The notes under the pieces were generated by a model. That model had not been told where the DNA came from. It did not search any database and saw only the letters and a program-made list of their open reading frames with translations. The position numbers and the translations under genes are program-made. From Kocuria coralli (lineage in GTDB: Bacteria > Actinomycetota > Actinomycetes > Actinomycetales > Micrococcaceae), in assembly GCF_008831305.1 (NCBI RefSeq), contig NZ_ML708614.1:143920-207919 (forward strand): a stretch of 64,000 nucleotides of DNA. The letters are read 5' to 3'. Positions 36,779-47,715 of the stretch are shown here, in pieces; the stretch's first letter is position 1; every line of letters starts with the position of its first letter.

Positions 36779-37567
36779 TCATGCGACGATCACCTCGACC
36801 CCGCCGTCCTCCAGCGCCCTCGCAAGGCGCCCCGCCGGGGCTGCGTCGGTGATCAGCACATCCACCTGGGCGAAGGTGGCGAAGCGGGCGAAGTTCTCGT
36901 GATCGTGCTTCTCGGCGTCGCAGAGCACCACCACCTTGCGGGCCGAGTTGACGATCGCCGTTTTCACAGCCGCCTCCGGAAGCTCGGGCGTGGAGAAACC
37001 GAAGCCCGCCGCCACGCCGTTGCAGCCCAGGAAGGCGATGTCGCAACGGTAGCGGGAGTACTGCTCGGCCGTGAACACTCCGGAGGCGGCCCAGGTCAGG
37101 GTGCGCACACGACCGCCCACCAGTTCGAGCAGGATCTCCGGCTGGTCCGCCAGACGACCCGCGACGTGCAGGGCGTGGGTCATCACCAGGAGCTGCTGGT
37201 CCGCTGGATTCGCCTGCCGACTGGCCAGGGCGTCGGCCAGGGTCTCGACGGTGGACCCGGCGTCGAGCGCGACGCTCGTCGCCTCCATGAACTCGAGGTA
37301 CTCCAGCGCCGCCGCGGCGATGCGCCGCTTGGCGGGGGTCTTGAGCGTCTCCCGGGTGTCCAGCGACTGCTCGACCGAGTCCGTGCGCGCCAGGGACACC
37401 GCGCCGCCGTGAACACGGCGCAGGACGCCTTCGGATTCCAGGGCGGCCAGATCGCGCCTGATGGTCTCCATCGTCACCGCGAAACGCCGCGCCAGATCCG
37501 CACCGCTGACCCGGCGGGTTGCTCCCACGAGCCGCGCGATCTCCGCCTGACGTTCCTCGGCAAACAT
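36779..37567 (-). CDS. DeoR-family transcriptional regulator
   Basis: A 262-residue regulator. The N-terminal HTH_DeoR is MFAEERQAEIARLVGATRRV with ETIRRDLAALESEGVLRRVH then GGA. The C-terminal DeoRC sensor domain has ALDAGSTVETLADAL and VGGRVR, a fold that binds phosphorylated sugars. No sugar-uptake operon is adjacent, so its target is unclear. It is divergent from the ABC exporter pair across 236 bp. ATG 37565-37567 is preceded by GGAGAGGGG; upstream in-frame starts are disregarded. Confidence 0.88.
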   Translation of the reverse strand: MFAEERQAEIARLVGATRRVSGADLARRFAVTMETIRRDLAALESEGVLRRVHGGAVSLARTDSVEQSLDTRETLKTPAKRRIAAAALEYLEFMEATSVALDAGSTVETLADALASRQANPADQQLLVMTHALHVAGRLADQPEILLELVGGRVRTLTWAASGVFTAEQYSRYRCDIAFLGCNGVAAGFGFSTPELPEAAVKTAIVNSARKVVVLCDAEKHDHENFARFATFAQVDVLITDAAPAGRLARALEDGGVEVIVA

Positions 37568-37803
37568 TGAGCCCCTCTCCTGTTCCGGCATCCTCTCATT
37601 CTGCCGCCACCGGGCCCCTGGGCGGGTACCGACAGCCTGCAATGCACTCGTACCGCTCAAGGCGTAGAGTTCTACCGCTTCAAGCATCTTCCAATATCAC
37701 CTGCGCAGTCAGCGACTCTCCTCCACTTGTTGTCACTTGCGGTCAGGTTCTGTCCGCTCGTCGCCATACCGTGAGCGTCGTTCCCAGAATTCCGGAGTCA
37801 GTT

Positions 37804-39603
37804 GTGCTGCTACGCCTCATCCGCACCTATACCGGCAGGTACCTGCCGTGGGTCGTCGCCGTCGTGGCCCTGCAGCTCGTCGCGTCGTTGGCCATCCTGG
37901 TGCTGCCCGCGCTCAACGCCCGGATCATCGACCAGGGCATCGCCCGCGGGAACACGGAGGTCATCGCCACCACCGGCATGCTCATGCTCGGTGTCACCCT
38001 GCTGCAGGCGATGGCCGCGATCTCCGCCGTCTACTGCGGTGCACGAGCCGCCATGGGCACCGGCCGCGATCTCCGCCGCGCCGTCCAGCGCTCGGTGGCC
38101 GGCTTCTCCGACCTCGAGGTCGAGAAGTTCGGGGCGCCCTCGCTGATCACCCGCGGCACCAACGACGTCCAGCAGGTGCAGATGCTGGTCCTCATGGGCC
38201 TGAACCTCATGGTGGCCGCCCCCTTGATGAGCGTCGGCGGCATCATCATGGCCGTGCGGGAGGACCCCGGACTGTCCTGGCTGCTATGGGTCTCCGTCCC
38301 CCTCCTGGCCGCGCTGATCGGCGTGATCGTAGTGCGCCTGATGCCCATGTTCCGCAAGATGCAGGCCCGGATCGACGACATCAACGGGGTGCTGCGTGAG
38401 CAGGTGGTCGGCCTGCGCGTCGTCCGCGCCTTCGTACGGGAGGACTACGAGAAGAAGCGCTTCGCCACCTCGAACGACGCCCTGGCCGGCATCTCGCTGC
38501 GCATCGGCGAGCTGTTCGTGCTGATGTTCCCCCTGATCATGATGATCCTGCACCTGGCCACCGCGGCCGTGGTCTGGTTCGGGGCCCAGCGCATCGAGGC
38601 CGGCCAGCTGGAGGTCGGCGGGATGACCGCTTTCATCCAGTACCTGCTGCAGATCCTGATGGCCGTCATGATGGGCGTGTTCATGCTCATGATGGCCCCG
38701 CGGGCGATCGTGTCGGCCGAGCGCATCGGGGAGGTCCTCAAGACCCGGACCACCCTGCACGAGCCCACGGCTCCGGTGACCCCGGAGCACGCACGGGGCG
38801 TCGTGGAGTTCCGGGACCTGAGCTACCGCTACCCGGGGGCGGAGAAACCCGTCCTGGCCGGCATCGACTTCACGGCCTCCCCCGGCACCACCACTGCGAT
38901 CATCGGCTCCACCGGATCCGGCAAGTCCACCCTGCTCAACCTGGTACCCCGGCTCTACGATCCCACCGGGGGTCAGGTGCTCCTGGACGGGGTCGCCCTG
39001 ACCGACCTGGAGCGCGAGCAGATCGTGAGCCGGGTGGCGGCAGTGCCGCAGAAGCCGTACCTGTTCTCCGGGACGGTCGCCTCCAACCTCCGTTTCGGCA
39101 ATCCGGAGGCCACCGACGACGAGCTCTGGGCCGCCCTCGAGACCGCCCAGGCCGCGGACTTCGTGCGCGCCATGCCCGAGGCCCTGGAGAGCAACATCTC
39201 CCAGGGCGGCACCTCCGTGTCCGGCGGGCAGCGCCAGCGGCTCTGCATCGCCCGGGCCCTGGTGGCCAAGCCGCTGGTCTACCTGTTCGACGACTCCTTC
39301 TCGGCCCTGGACGTCGCCACGGACGCCCGGCTGCGCACCGCGCTGAAGCCCGTGACCGCCGAGGCGACCATGATCATCGTGGCCCAGCGCGTGTCCACCG
39401 TGGTGGACGCGGACCAGATCCTCGTGCTCGAGCACGGCCGGATCCAGGCACGGGGCACGCATCACGAGCTGCTGGAGCGCTCGTCCACCTATCGCGAGAT
39501 CGTGCAGTCCCAGCTCAACCCCGAGGACTCGCCCCTGGAGGCCAGCTCGGCGCACGGAACCGACCGCGCCGGAAACACCCCATCACCGGAGGCACGCTCA
39601 TGA
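37804..39603 (+). CDS. ABC exporter half-transporter with degenerate ATPase site
   Basis: A 599-residue half-transporter with six TM helices (residues 1-310) followed by a cassette: Walker A GSTGSGKST, Q-loop VPQKPYLFSG, signature VSGGQRQR, and Walker B YLFDDSFSALD. The residue after the Walker B Asp is Asp, not the catalytic Glu, so this half has a degenerate nucleotide site. Such asymmetry is typical of heterodimeric multidrug or lipid exporters. The GTG start has GGAG 6 nt upstream. The stop overlaps the partner's ATG (ATGA). Confidence 0.92.
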   Translation: MLLRLIRTYTGRYLPWVVAVVALQLVASLAILVLPALNARIIDQGIARGNTEVIATTGMLMLGVTLLQAMAAISAVYCGARAAMGTGRDLRRAVQRSVAGFSDLEVEKFGAPSLITRGTNDVQQVQMLVLMGLNLMVAAPLMSVGGIIMAVREDPGLSWLLWVSVPLLAALIGVIVVRLMPMFRKMQARIDDINGVLREQVVGLRVVRAFVREDYEKKRFATSNDALAGISLRIGELFVLMFPLIMMILHLATAAVVWFGAQRIEAGQLEVGGMTAFIQYLLQILMAVMMGVFMLMMAPRAIVSAERIGEVLKTRTTLHEPTAPVTPEHARGVVEFRDLSYRYPGAEKPVLAGIDFTASPGTTTAIIGSTGSGKSTLLNLVPRLYDPTGGQVLLDGVALTDLEREQIVSRVAAVPQKPYLFSGTVASNLRFGNPEATDDELWAALETAQAADFVRAMPEALESNISQGGTSVSGGQRQRLCIARALVAKPLVYLFDDSFSALDVATDARLRTALKPVTAEATMIIVAQRVSTVVDADQILVLEHGRIQARGTHHELLERSSTYREIVQSQLNPEDSPLEASSAHGTDRAGNTPSPEARS

Positions 39604-41597
39604 GCCACCCAGACCAGAGCACCGGGGCAGAGGCCGGCGACCGCCGCGAGCTTCCGGACGGGCCCGACGGCGAGTTCGAGGGCAACGACGACATCGAGGT
39701 CCTCGGCGAAGGCGTGGCCCCGGGCAAGAAGGCCAAGCACTTCTGGCCCACGGTCCGCCGGATGGCCGGGCTCTTCGCCGGGCACAGGTTCGGCATGATC
39801 CTGGTGACCACATTCATCACGGTCTCGGTGGTCCTGGCCGTCCTGGCGCCGCAATACGTCGGCCGGGCCACCGACGTCGTGTTCGCCGGCGTGCTCCAGC
39901 GGGACCTGCCGACGGACTCCACCCAGGCCGACGTGGTGAGCGGCCTGCGCGCGGAGGGGAACGACTCCCTGGCGGACGTCTTCGCCGCCATGGACCTGGT
40001 GCCCGGCCAGGGCATCGACTTCCATCGCCTCGGCATGCTCATCATCCTGGTGCTGGCCATGTACGCGGGGGCCTCGATCCTGCAGTGGGCCCAGGGATGG
40101 GTGCTGAACAAGATCTCCGTGGTGATCATCCGGGACCTGCGCGAGAACGTGGAGACCAAGCTGCACCGCCTGCCGTTGAGCTATTTCGACACCCGTCGCC
40201 GCGGTGAGGTCATGTCCCGCGTGACCAACGACGTCGACAACGTCCAGACCACGTTGCAGCAGACCTTCTCGTCGCTCCTGGAGTCGACCATGAGGGTGCT
40301 GGGCATCGTGATCATGATGTTCATCCTCTCGTGGCAGCTCGCGCTGGTCGCATTGATCGCGCTGCCCCTCTCCGCCGTGGCCGCGGGCGTGGTGGGGTCA
40401 CGGGCCCAGAAGCACTTCGGGCGGCAGTGGGCGGCCACCGGGGCCCTGAACGGCCAGATCGAGGAGGACTTCTCCGGGCACCGTCTGGTGACCATCTTCG
40501 GCCGGGAGGAGTCCATGGCCGACGCATTCGACGAGCGCAACGACCACCTGTACGAGGCATCCTTCAAGGCGCAGTTCGTCTCCGGCACCATCATGCCGAT
40601 CATGCAGTTCGTCAGCTGGTTGTCCTACGTGGGGATCGCCGTCGTCGGCGGACTGCGCGTGATCTCCGGCCAGATGACCCTCGGGGCGGCGACGGCTTTC
40701 ATCCAGTACTCGCGCGAGTTCACCCAGCCCCTGTCCCAGGTGGCGGGGATGGCCACCCAGCTGCAGTCCGGCGTGGCCTCCGCCGAACGGGTCTTCGAGC
40801 TGCTGGACGCCGACGAGCAGGAGCCCGACCCCGCGGTGGCACAGCTTCCGGCGGAGACGGAGGGCCGCGTGCGCTTCGAGGACGTCAGCTTCTCCTACAC
40901 CCCCGGGGTGCCGCTGATCGAGGAACTCTCCTTCGAGGCGCACCCGGGCCACACGGTGGCCATCGTCGGGCCCACGGGCGCCGGCAAGACCACGCTGGTG
41001 AACCTGGTGATGCGCTTCTACGAGCTCGACGCCGGCCGGATCACCCTGGACGGCACGGACATCACCGCCATGACCCGCGGGCAGCTGCGCTCCCGCGTGG
41101 GCATGGTGCTCCAGGACGCCTGGCTCTTCGAGGGCACCATCCGGGAGAACATCCGCTACGGGCGGCTGGACGCGACGGACGAGGAGATCGAGGCCGCCGC
41201 CGTCGCCACCTCTGTGGATCGTTTCGTGAGGTCCCTGCCGGACGGCTACGAGACGGTCATCGAGGACGACGGCGGGAACATCTCCGCGGGCGAGCGCCAG
41301 CTCATCACCATCGCCCGGGCCTTCCTGGCGGCCCCGGCCCTGCTGATCCTGGACGAGGCCACGTCCTCCGTGGACACCCGGACCGAGGTCGCCGTGCAGA
41401 AGGCGATGGCGGCGCTGCGCGAAGGCCGGACGTCGTTCGTCATCGCCCACCGACTGTCCACCATCCGGGATGCGGACACGATCCTGGTGATGAACGAGGG
41501 CCGCATCGTGGAGCAGGGCGACCACGAGACCCTGCTGGAGCAGCGCGGAGCCTACTGGGATCTCTATCGCAGTCAGTTCCAGGAGGGCAAGGTCTAG
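39600..41597 (+). CDS. ABC exporter half-transporter with canonical ATPase site
   Basis: A 665-residue partner of the preceding gene. It has a charged 50-residue cytoplasmic N-terminus and six TM helices with a long extracytoplasmic insert between TM1 and TM2 (about residues 95-145). The cassette has Walker A GPTGAGKTT, signature ISAGERQL (an SAGE variant in place of SGGQ) and Walker B LILDEATSSVD with catalytic Glu. The canonical Walker B here and the degenerate one in the partner predict an obligate heterodimer of the TmrAB/BmrCD type. Cargo (drug, lipid or peptide) is unknown. Confidence 0.92.
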   Translation: MSHPDQSTGAEAGDRRELPDGPDGEFEGNDDIEVLGEGVAPGKKAKHFWPTVRRMAGLFAGHRFGMILVTTFITVSVVLAVLAPQYVGRATDVVFAGVLQRDLPTDSTQADVVSGLRAEGNDSLADVFAAMDLVPGQGIDFHRLGMLIILVLAMYAGASILQWAQGWVLNKISVVIIRDLRENVETKLHRLPLSYFDTRRRGEVMSRVTNDVDNVQTTLQQTFSSLLESTMRVLGIVIMMFILSWQLALVALIALPLSAVAAGVVGSRAQKHFGRQWAATGALNGQIEEDFSGHRLVTIFGREESMADAFDERNDHLYEASFKAQFVSGTIMPIMQFVSWLSYVGIAVVGGLRVISGQMTLGAATAFIQYSREFTQPLSQVAGMATQLQSGVASAERVFELLDADEQEPDPAVAQLPAETEGRVRFEDVSFSYTPGVPLIEELSFEAHPGHTVAIVGPTGAGKTTLVNLVMRFYELDAGRITLDGTDITAMTRGQLRSRVGMVLQDAWLFEGTIRENIRYGRLDATDEEIEAAAVATSVDRFVRSLPDGYETVIEDDGGNISAGERQLITIARAFLAAPALLILDEATSSVDTRTEVAVQKAMAALREGRTSFVIAHRLSTIRDADTILVMNEGRIVEQGDHETLLEQRGAYWDLYRSQFQEGKV

Positions 41598-41727
41598 GGA
41601 CGGCCCCGAACAGGGCGCGGCTAGTGTCCATCCGGCGATGGGGCTAACGTGGAGACCACGAGCCAGGCACGACGCCCCGGCGCGTCCTGGCTACCCCTAT
41701 CGGCCCTGATCGGGCAGAGGAGTAACC

Positions 41728-42330
41728 GTGACCAATTTCGCCGTCGTTGAACGCCGCCATCTGGCCGCCCTGTTGCGGCGGGTGGGCCCGGATGCCCCTA
41801 CCCACTGCGAGGGCTGGAACACCCATGATCTGGCCGTTCATCTCGTGGAACGCGACTCGCGGCCGGACATCGTCGTGGGCAAGAAGGTTCCCAAGCTGCC
41901 GTTCCTGGGCAAGCGGGCGGAGGCCGGCGACAGCGCCCTGTACGCCCTGCCGTGGAACGAGCTCGTGGCCAAGGTCGAGAAGCCGGCACTGCTCTCCCCT
42001 GCCCGCGTAGGCCCCGTGGACAAGAGGATGAACACCGCGGAGTTCTTCGTCCACCACGAGGACGTCCGCCGGGCCCAGGAGACGTGGCACCGGCGGCAGC
42101 TCCTGCACGATGAAGAGAAGGACCTCTGGAGCGCTTTGCAGCTGCTGGGCAAGCCCCTGCTGCGCAACGAGGAGGATTCGATTCTGCTGGTGGCCTCCGG
42201 ATACGGATCCATCAGCGGCGGCAAGGGCAGGTCCAAGCGCGTGAAGCTGGTGCGCGGCAACCCGTCGGAGCTCCTGCTGTGGACCTACGGCCGGCGTGAG
42301 GCCGCGGAAGTGGTCATCACCGAGGAGTGA
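41728..42330 (+). CDS. TIGR03085 family protein (mycothiol/DinB superfamily)
   Basis: A 200-residue protein. It begins with VVERRHLAALLRRVGPDAPT then HCEGWNTHDLAVHLVERDSR, the TIGR03085 version of the mycothiol-dependent maleylpyruvate isomerase N-terminal helix bundle, with metal-ligand histidines (HDLAVHLVE and FFVHHEDVRRA). The C-terminal part is a small beta domain. Members of the superfamily are mycothiol- or metal-dependent transferases; this subgroup has no known reaction. The GTG start has GAGGAG 5 nt upstream, and a strong terminator follows. Confidence 0.85.
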   Translation: MTNFAVVERRHLAALLRRVGPDAPTHCEGWNTHDLAVHLVERDSRPDIVVGKKVPKLPFLGKRAEAGDSALYALPWNELVAKVEKPALLSPARVGPVDKRMNTAEFFVHHEDVRRAQETWHRRQLLHDEEKDLWSALQLLGKPLLRNEEDSILLVASGYGSISGGKGRSKRVKLVRGNPSELLLWTYGRREAAEVVITEE

Positions 42331-42385
42331 GCCGCCGCCCCCGGCCGGCCCTGGCCGGGGCCAGAGCCGCACCATGAGGGCAAGA

Positions 42386-42419
42386 AAAGGCCGGACCCAC
42401 CATCGTGGGTCCGGCCTTT
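42386..42419 (+). terminator. Rho-independent terminator
   Basis: A perfect 15-bp stem starting AAAGGCCGG and ending CCGGCCTTT, with a CATC loop, 56 bp after the TIGR03085 stop. The 3' T run (TTTC) and 5' A run let it work in both directions, also ending leftward transcripts from the tRNA-Thr side. Confidence 0.85.
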
Positions 42420-42470
42420 CCCGTGCCTTCTCGCCGGTCATGCCTCCGGCGGCTTCTCCGGAGTTCCTGG

Positions 42471-42543
42471 AGCCCCCTACCGGATTCGAACCGATGACCT
42501 GCTGTTTACAAGGCAGCTGCTCTACCAACTGAGCTAAGGAGGC
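42471..42543 (-). tRNA. tRNA-Thr (anticodon TGT)
   Basis: A 73-nt cloverleaf. The acceptor pairs GCCTCCT with AGGGGGC (one T-G wobble) plus discriminator T. The D-arm is GCTC/GAGC, the anticodon loop is CTTGTAA (anticodon TGT, reading ACA and related codons), and the T-arm is ATCGG-TTCGAAT-CCGGT. The anticodon stem GCTGC/ACAGC has a C31-A39 mismatch next to the loop. CCA is not encoded. Confidence 0.95.
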
Positions 42544-42610
42544 GTGTCCCGCATATGGAACCCGCCCATGATAGCCGCTGGGCTACCGGGGTTCACATCC
42601 GCGGGACGTC

Positions 42611-42653
42611 CGATGGCGCTGCCGGCGGAGCGGTCCGCCCGGCAGCGCCATCG
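42611..42653 (-). terminator. Terminator hairpin of the DsbA-like gene
   Basis: A 15-bp perfect inverted repeat (42611-42625 and 42639-42653) encloses a second 4-bp stem (CGGA/TCCG). It begins 5 bp beyond the stop at 42659 and has no T-tract. Confidence 0.6.
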
Positions 42654-42658
42654 CCGGA

Positions 42659-43510
42659 TCAGCCTTCGCCGTCCTGGGCGGCTTCGACGGCGTCCTTGAT
42701 GCCCTGCTCCTGATCCCACACGGTGCCGTCGATCATCACGGTCGGGGTGCCGCCGATCCCGTTGGCCTGCGACAACGCGGTGGTGTAGTTGACCATGGTC
42801 CGCCATTCCCCGGAGTCCACGGCCTCGGAGATGTCGGCACCGTGGTTGCTGGCGATGTCGACGATCTGCTGGTCGTCCAGGCCCCCGGTGCCCTGGTGCT
42901 CGAACAGCTCGAGCTGGAAGTCCATGGCCTCCTGGACGCCCGCCTGATCCGCGACGGCGTAGAACGCGTTGGCCGCCCGCGACGAGTAGTTGGTGGCGTT
43001 GTCCAGGAAGTTCACGGTCCGATACTCGATCGTGGCGTCACCGGAGTCGACCAGGTCCGTGATCTCGTCCCCGTACTGGTGCTCGAAGTCCGCGCAGTGC
43101 ACGCAGTCGAAGTCCTGCCACACCACGATCTGCACCGGATCGCCGGAGTCGGCGGCGGTGCCCGGCTCCACGACACCATCGGCGTCGGGTTCGGCCGGCG
43201 GGGTCTCGGGTGCCGACGGCACGCTGGTGACATCCACCTCCTGGACGTCGGAAGTGTCCTTCTCGATGCCGTCAGCGGTCATCACGATGCCGCCGTACTG
43301 GTTGGAGCTCGAGGGGACGGGGCCGGAGTCCGCCACGCGCTGGGATCGCACCTGCCAGACCACCAGAAGGGCGATCACCAGGACGATGACCACCAGCAGG
43401 GCGATGCCGCCGATGAGCAGCTTGCGCTGCCGGGCATCCGATCTGGCATGCCTATCCGCGATCTGGCGGGCTTGCGCCCGGAAGTCGTTGGGGTCGGTCT
43501 TGTTCGCCAT
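42659..43510 (-). CDS. Membrane-anchored DsbA-like thiol oxidoreductase
   Basis: A 283-residue protein. A charged N-terminus and a single TM helix (about residues 31-53) place the rest outside. A 60-residue polar linker precedes a DsbA-type thioredoxin fold with the active site in WQDFDCVHCADFEHQY (CVHC), a helical insertion, and the cis-Pro loop GIGGTPTVMIDG. It should form or reshuffle disulfides in exported proteins. The Val-His dipeptide between the cysteines is DsbA-like. The Shine-Dalgarno AGAGGA lies 5 nt before ATG 43508-43510. It is divergent from otsA. Confidence 0.9.
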   Translation of the reverse strand: MANKTDPNDFRAQARQIADRHARSDARQRKLLIGGIALLVVIVLVIALLVVWQVRSQRVADSGPVPSSSNQYGGIVMTADGIEKDTSDVQEVDVTSVPSAPETPPAEPDADGVVEPGTAADSGDPVQIVVWQDFDCVHCADFEHQYGDEITDLVDSGDATIEYRTVNFLDNATNYSSRAANAFYAVADQAGVQEAMDFQLELFEHQGTGGLDDQQIVDIASNHGADISEAVDSGEWRTMVNYTTALSQANGIGGTPTVMIDGTVWDQEQGIKDAVEAAQDGEG

Positions 43511-43766
43511 GAGTCCTCTTCAAGAATCTGCGGGGATCGGGCCGGGCGGCCGGGGCCGAGCGGCGCACAGTACATAGGTCGCGTGGTGCTGGGGGAAGAA
43601 TATCGGTCTTCGTCGTTCAGGCGGTGCCCAGAAACCGTGGTTGCCGCCGCCGCAGACGGCAGCGTCGCTGCGCCGTCGTCCGGATCCCCCGGGCCGACGG
43701 GCTCGCCGAGGATATGGCCAGTAGACTGATCAGTGAACAAGCCCACGGTTGCACGAGGAGTTTGTA

Positions 43767-45367
<1,601 letters not shown>

Positions 45368-45368
<1 letters not shown>

Positions 45369-46204
45369 TGACTCAGGACAACGCAGCGCTGTCGGCCGAG
45401 GACCCGGCCTTCCAGGAGAGGTTCACGGCGGCTCTGGAACGTGCGGCCGGCGCCCCCAGACTGCTGGTGGCCCTGGACTTCGACGGCACCCTGGCGCATT
45501 TCACCACCGACATCGCCGCCTCCCGGGCGGTCCCCCGGGCCGAGGAGGCCCTGCAGAGGCTCGCCAGGCTCGACGACACCTGGGTGGGGGTCATCTCCGG
45601 ACGCACCATGGACTTCCTGCACAGCGCCGTGGACCCCGACCACCGCATGCTGCTGTCCGGATCCCACGGCGGGGAGTACGACCTCAGCGTGCTGGGCGAT
45701 GGCGCGGCGAGTTCCGGCATCGAACTCGACACGGATCAGGCCGGTCTCCTGCAGAAGGCCCAGGAGGCCACGGCGGCCATGGTCGAGCGCTACCCCGGTT
45801 CCACCGCGGAATTGAAGCCCGCAGGGGTGGCGTTCCATACCCGCACCATGCACCGGCCCGAGCTGTCCGACGAGGCGCTCGCCGCCATGCTCTCCGCCTA
45901 CTCCGGCATGGAGGGCCTGCGGATCACCCCGGGCTCGATGGTGATGGAATGCTCCGTGCTGACCTCGGACAAGGGCGAGGCCGTGGCCGCCCTGGTCGAG
46001 GCCGTGGAGCCCGATGTCACGATCTTCGCCGGCGACGACGTCACGGACGAGCATGGCCTGGAGGTCCTCCGGGAAGACGACCTGGGCATCAAGGTCGGCC
46101 CCAAGGACACGGTGGCCCCGTTCCGGGTGGCCGACCCGGATGCCATGGGAGAGGTCCTCCTGCAGCTCGCGGCATTGAGGGAGAACCACCTCGGCGGCGG
46201 GTGA
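45368..46204 (+). CDS. otsB: Trehalose-6-phosphate phosphatase
   Basis: A 278-residue HAD phosphatase that releases trehalose. Motif I is LDFDGTLAHF (nucleophile and acid Asp), motif II SGRTMDF, and motif IV FAGDDVTDEHG. A cap domain lies between. ATG 45368 overlaps the otsA stop (TGATG), with GGAGG 4 nt upstream, so synthase and phosphatase are made together; GTG 45365 is an alternative. The two together form the complete OtsAB pathway. Confidence 0.95.
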
Positions 46205-46229
46205 ACCCTTCCGTGTACGCTGATCAATC

Positions 46230-47693
46230 ATGCAGAGCTCGAACTCAGGCTCCCCGGCCCGGTTGCCCTGGGAGACCTCCCGCACCGCGGACGCGCCCGC
46301 GGTTCCCGCGCCCATGAGCGAGGACGCCGGCGCCCCGGACGAGGCTGCGGGCCCCCACCGGGAGGCGCCGGCGAGCGCGCCCTTACGCCGGGTCAAGATC
46401 CAGACCGGCTTCCCCCAGCCCGAGCTGCTCGATCTGCCCTGGTCCGTTCCCCTGGCCGAGTGGCCCGACGACGTCCTGGTGGCCTACCCCCGGGGCATCA
46501 GCCGTCACGTGGTGCGTTTCGCCCAGGTGGGCGACCGGGTGCTGGCGGCCAAGGAGACCACGGCACGCAATGCCGCCCGCGAGTACGACCTCCTGCGCCG
46601 GCTGCGTCAGCTCGGCACCCCGGGCGTGGTTCCCGTCGCGGTGGTCACCGACCGGCACACGGCCGACGGCGAGGAGCTGCCGGCCGTCCTGCTGACCAAG
46701 CACATGGACTTCTCGCTGCCCTACCGGGTGCTGTTCTCGGAGCATCCGGACGCGGTGATCGCCGACAAGCTGGTGGACGCCCTGGCCCTGCTCCTGGTCC
46801 AGCTGCATCTGGCGGGCTTCTACTGGGGAGATGTCTCCCTGTCCAACACCCTCTTCCTGCGCGATGCCGGCCGGTTCGCCGCCTGCCTGGTCGACGCCGA
46901 GACGGGCGAGATCCACCCGCAGCTGACCTCCGGCCAGCGCAGCTACGACCTTGAACTGGCCCGCACCAATGTGGCGGGAGAGTTGATGGATCTGCTGGCA
47001 GGGTTCGAGGACGAATCCCACGACGGCCCCCCGCTGGACCCGTCCATGACCACCGGGGAGAAGTCGCATTACGAACCCGCGGCCGCGACTTCGGCGCTGC
47101 CGCAGATCATGTCCTCCTCCGCCCCCGTCCCGGTGGATCCTTTCGCCACGTCCGAGCGGATCGTGGAGACCTACGAGAAGCTGTGGGAGGCGCTGACCGG
47201 CGAGGAGGAGTTCCCCCACGAGCAGAAGTGGCGCGTGGCCGAGCGGGTCAAGCACCTCAACGATCTGGGGTTCGATGTGGAGGAAGCCTCCCTGGACACC
47301 GACGACGAGGGTCATGTCCACCTGATCCCGCGTGTGGTCGAACCGGGCCACCACTCCAGGCATCTGCACAACATCACGGGGATGAACGCCCGCGAGAACC
47401 AGGCCCGGCGGATCCTCACCGACATCGCCCAGTTCGGGCGCGCCCTCTACCCCGGGCTGCCCGAGGACATGACCGGGTCGCTGTGGATGCAGGAGGTCTA
47501 CTCCAAGATCATGTCCGCGGTCCCGGACGACCTGCGCGCCAAGCGGGAGCCAGCCGAGATCATCCACGAGGTCCTGGAGCACCGCTGGTTCCTCTCCGAG
47601 CGCCTCCGGGAGGACGTCCCCACCTCGCAGGCGGTCGAGGACTACGTCGAGTCGCAGCTGCGCGCCCGCCCCGACGAGCAGATGATGCTCTGA
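46230..47693 (+). CDS. DUF4032 protein with kinase-like domain
   Basis: A 487-residue protein. After a Pro/Ala-rich N-terminus, residues about 85-250 form a small-molecule or RIO-like kinase fold: Lys in VLAAKETTARNAAREYDLLR, catalytic loop FYWGDVSLSNTLFL and metal site LVDAETGEIHP. Residues about 300-475 are DUF4032 (EERVKHL-type region HLNDLGFDVEEASL, then LTDIAQFGRAL). The kinase-like motifs look intact, with DAE in place of DFG. The substrate is unknown; the position just after otsAB, 25 bp away, hints at sugar metabolism. TACGCT ends 8 nt before the ATG, so it may be leaderless. Confidence 0.82.
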   Translation: MQSSNSGSPARLPWETSRTADAPAVPAPMSEDAGAPDEAAGPHREAPASAPLRRVKIQTGFPQPELLDLPWSVPLAEWPDDVLVAYPRGISRHVVRFAQVGDRVLAAKETTARNAAREYDLLRRLRQLGTPGVVPVAVVTDRHTADGEELPAVLLTKHMDFSLPYRVLFSEHPDAVIADKLVDALALLLVQLHLAGFYWGDVSLSNTLFLRDAGRFAACLVDAETGEIHPQLTSGQRSYDLELARTNVAGELMDLLAGFEDESHDGPPLDPSMTTGEKSHYEPAAATSALPQIMSSSAPVPVDPFATSERIVETYEKLWEALTGEEEFPHEQKWRVAERVKHLNDLGFDVEEASLDTDDEGHVHLIPRVVEPGHHSRHLHNITGMNARENQARRILTDIAQFGRALYPGLPEDMTGSLWMQEVYSKIMSAVPDDLRAKREPAEIIHEVLEHRWFLSERLREDVPTSQAVEDYVESQLRARPDEQMML

Positions 47694-47715
47694 CGGCGGT
47701 TCGCTGCCCGAGGTC

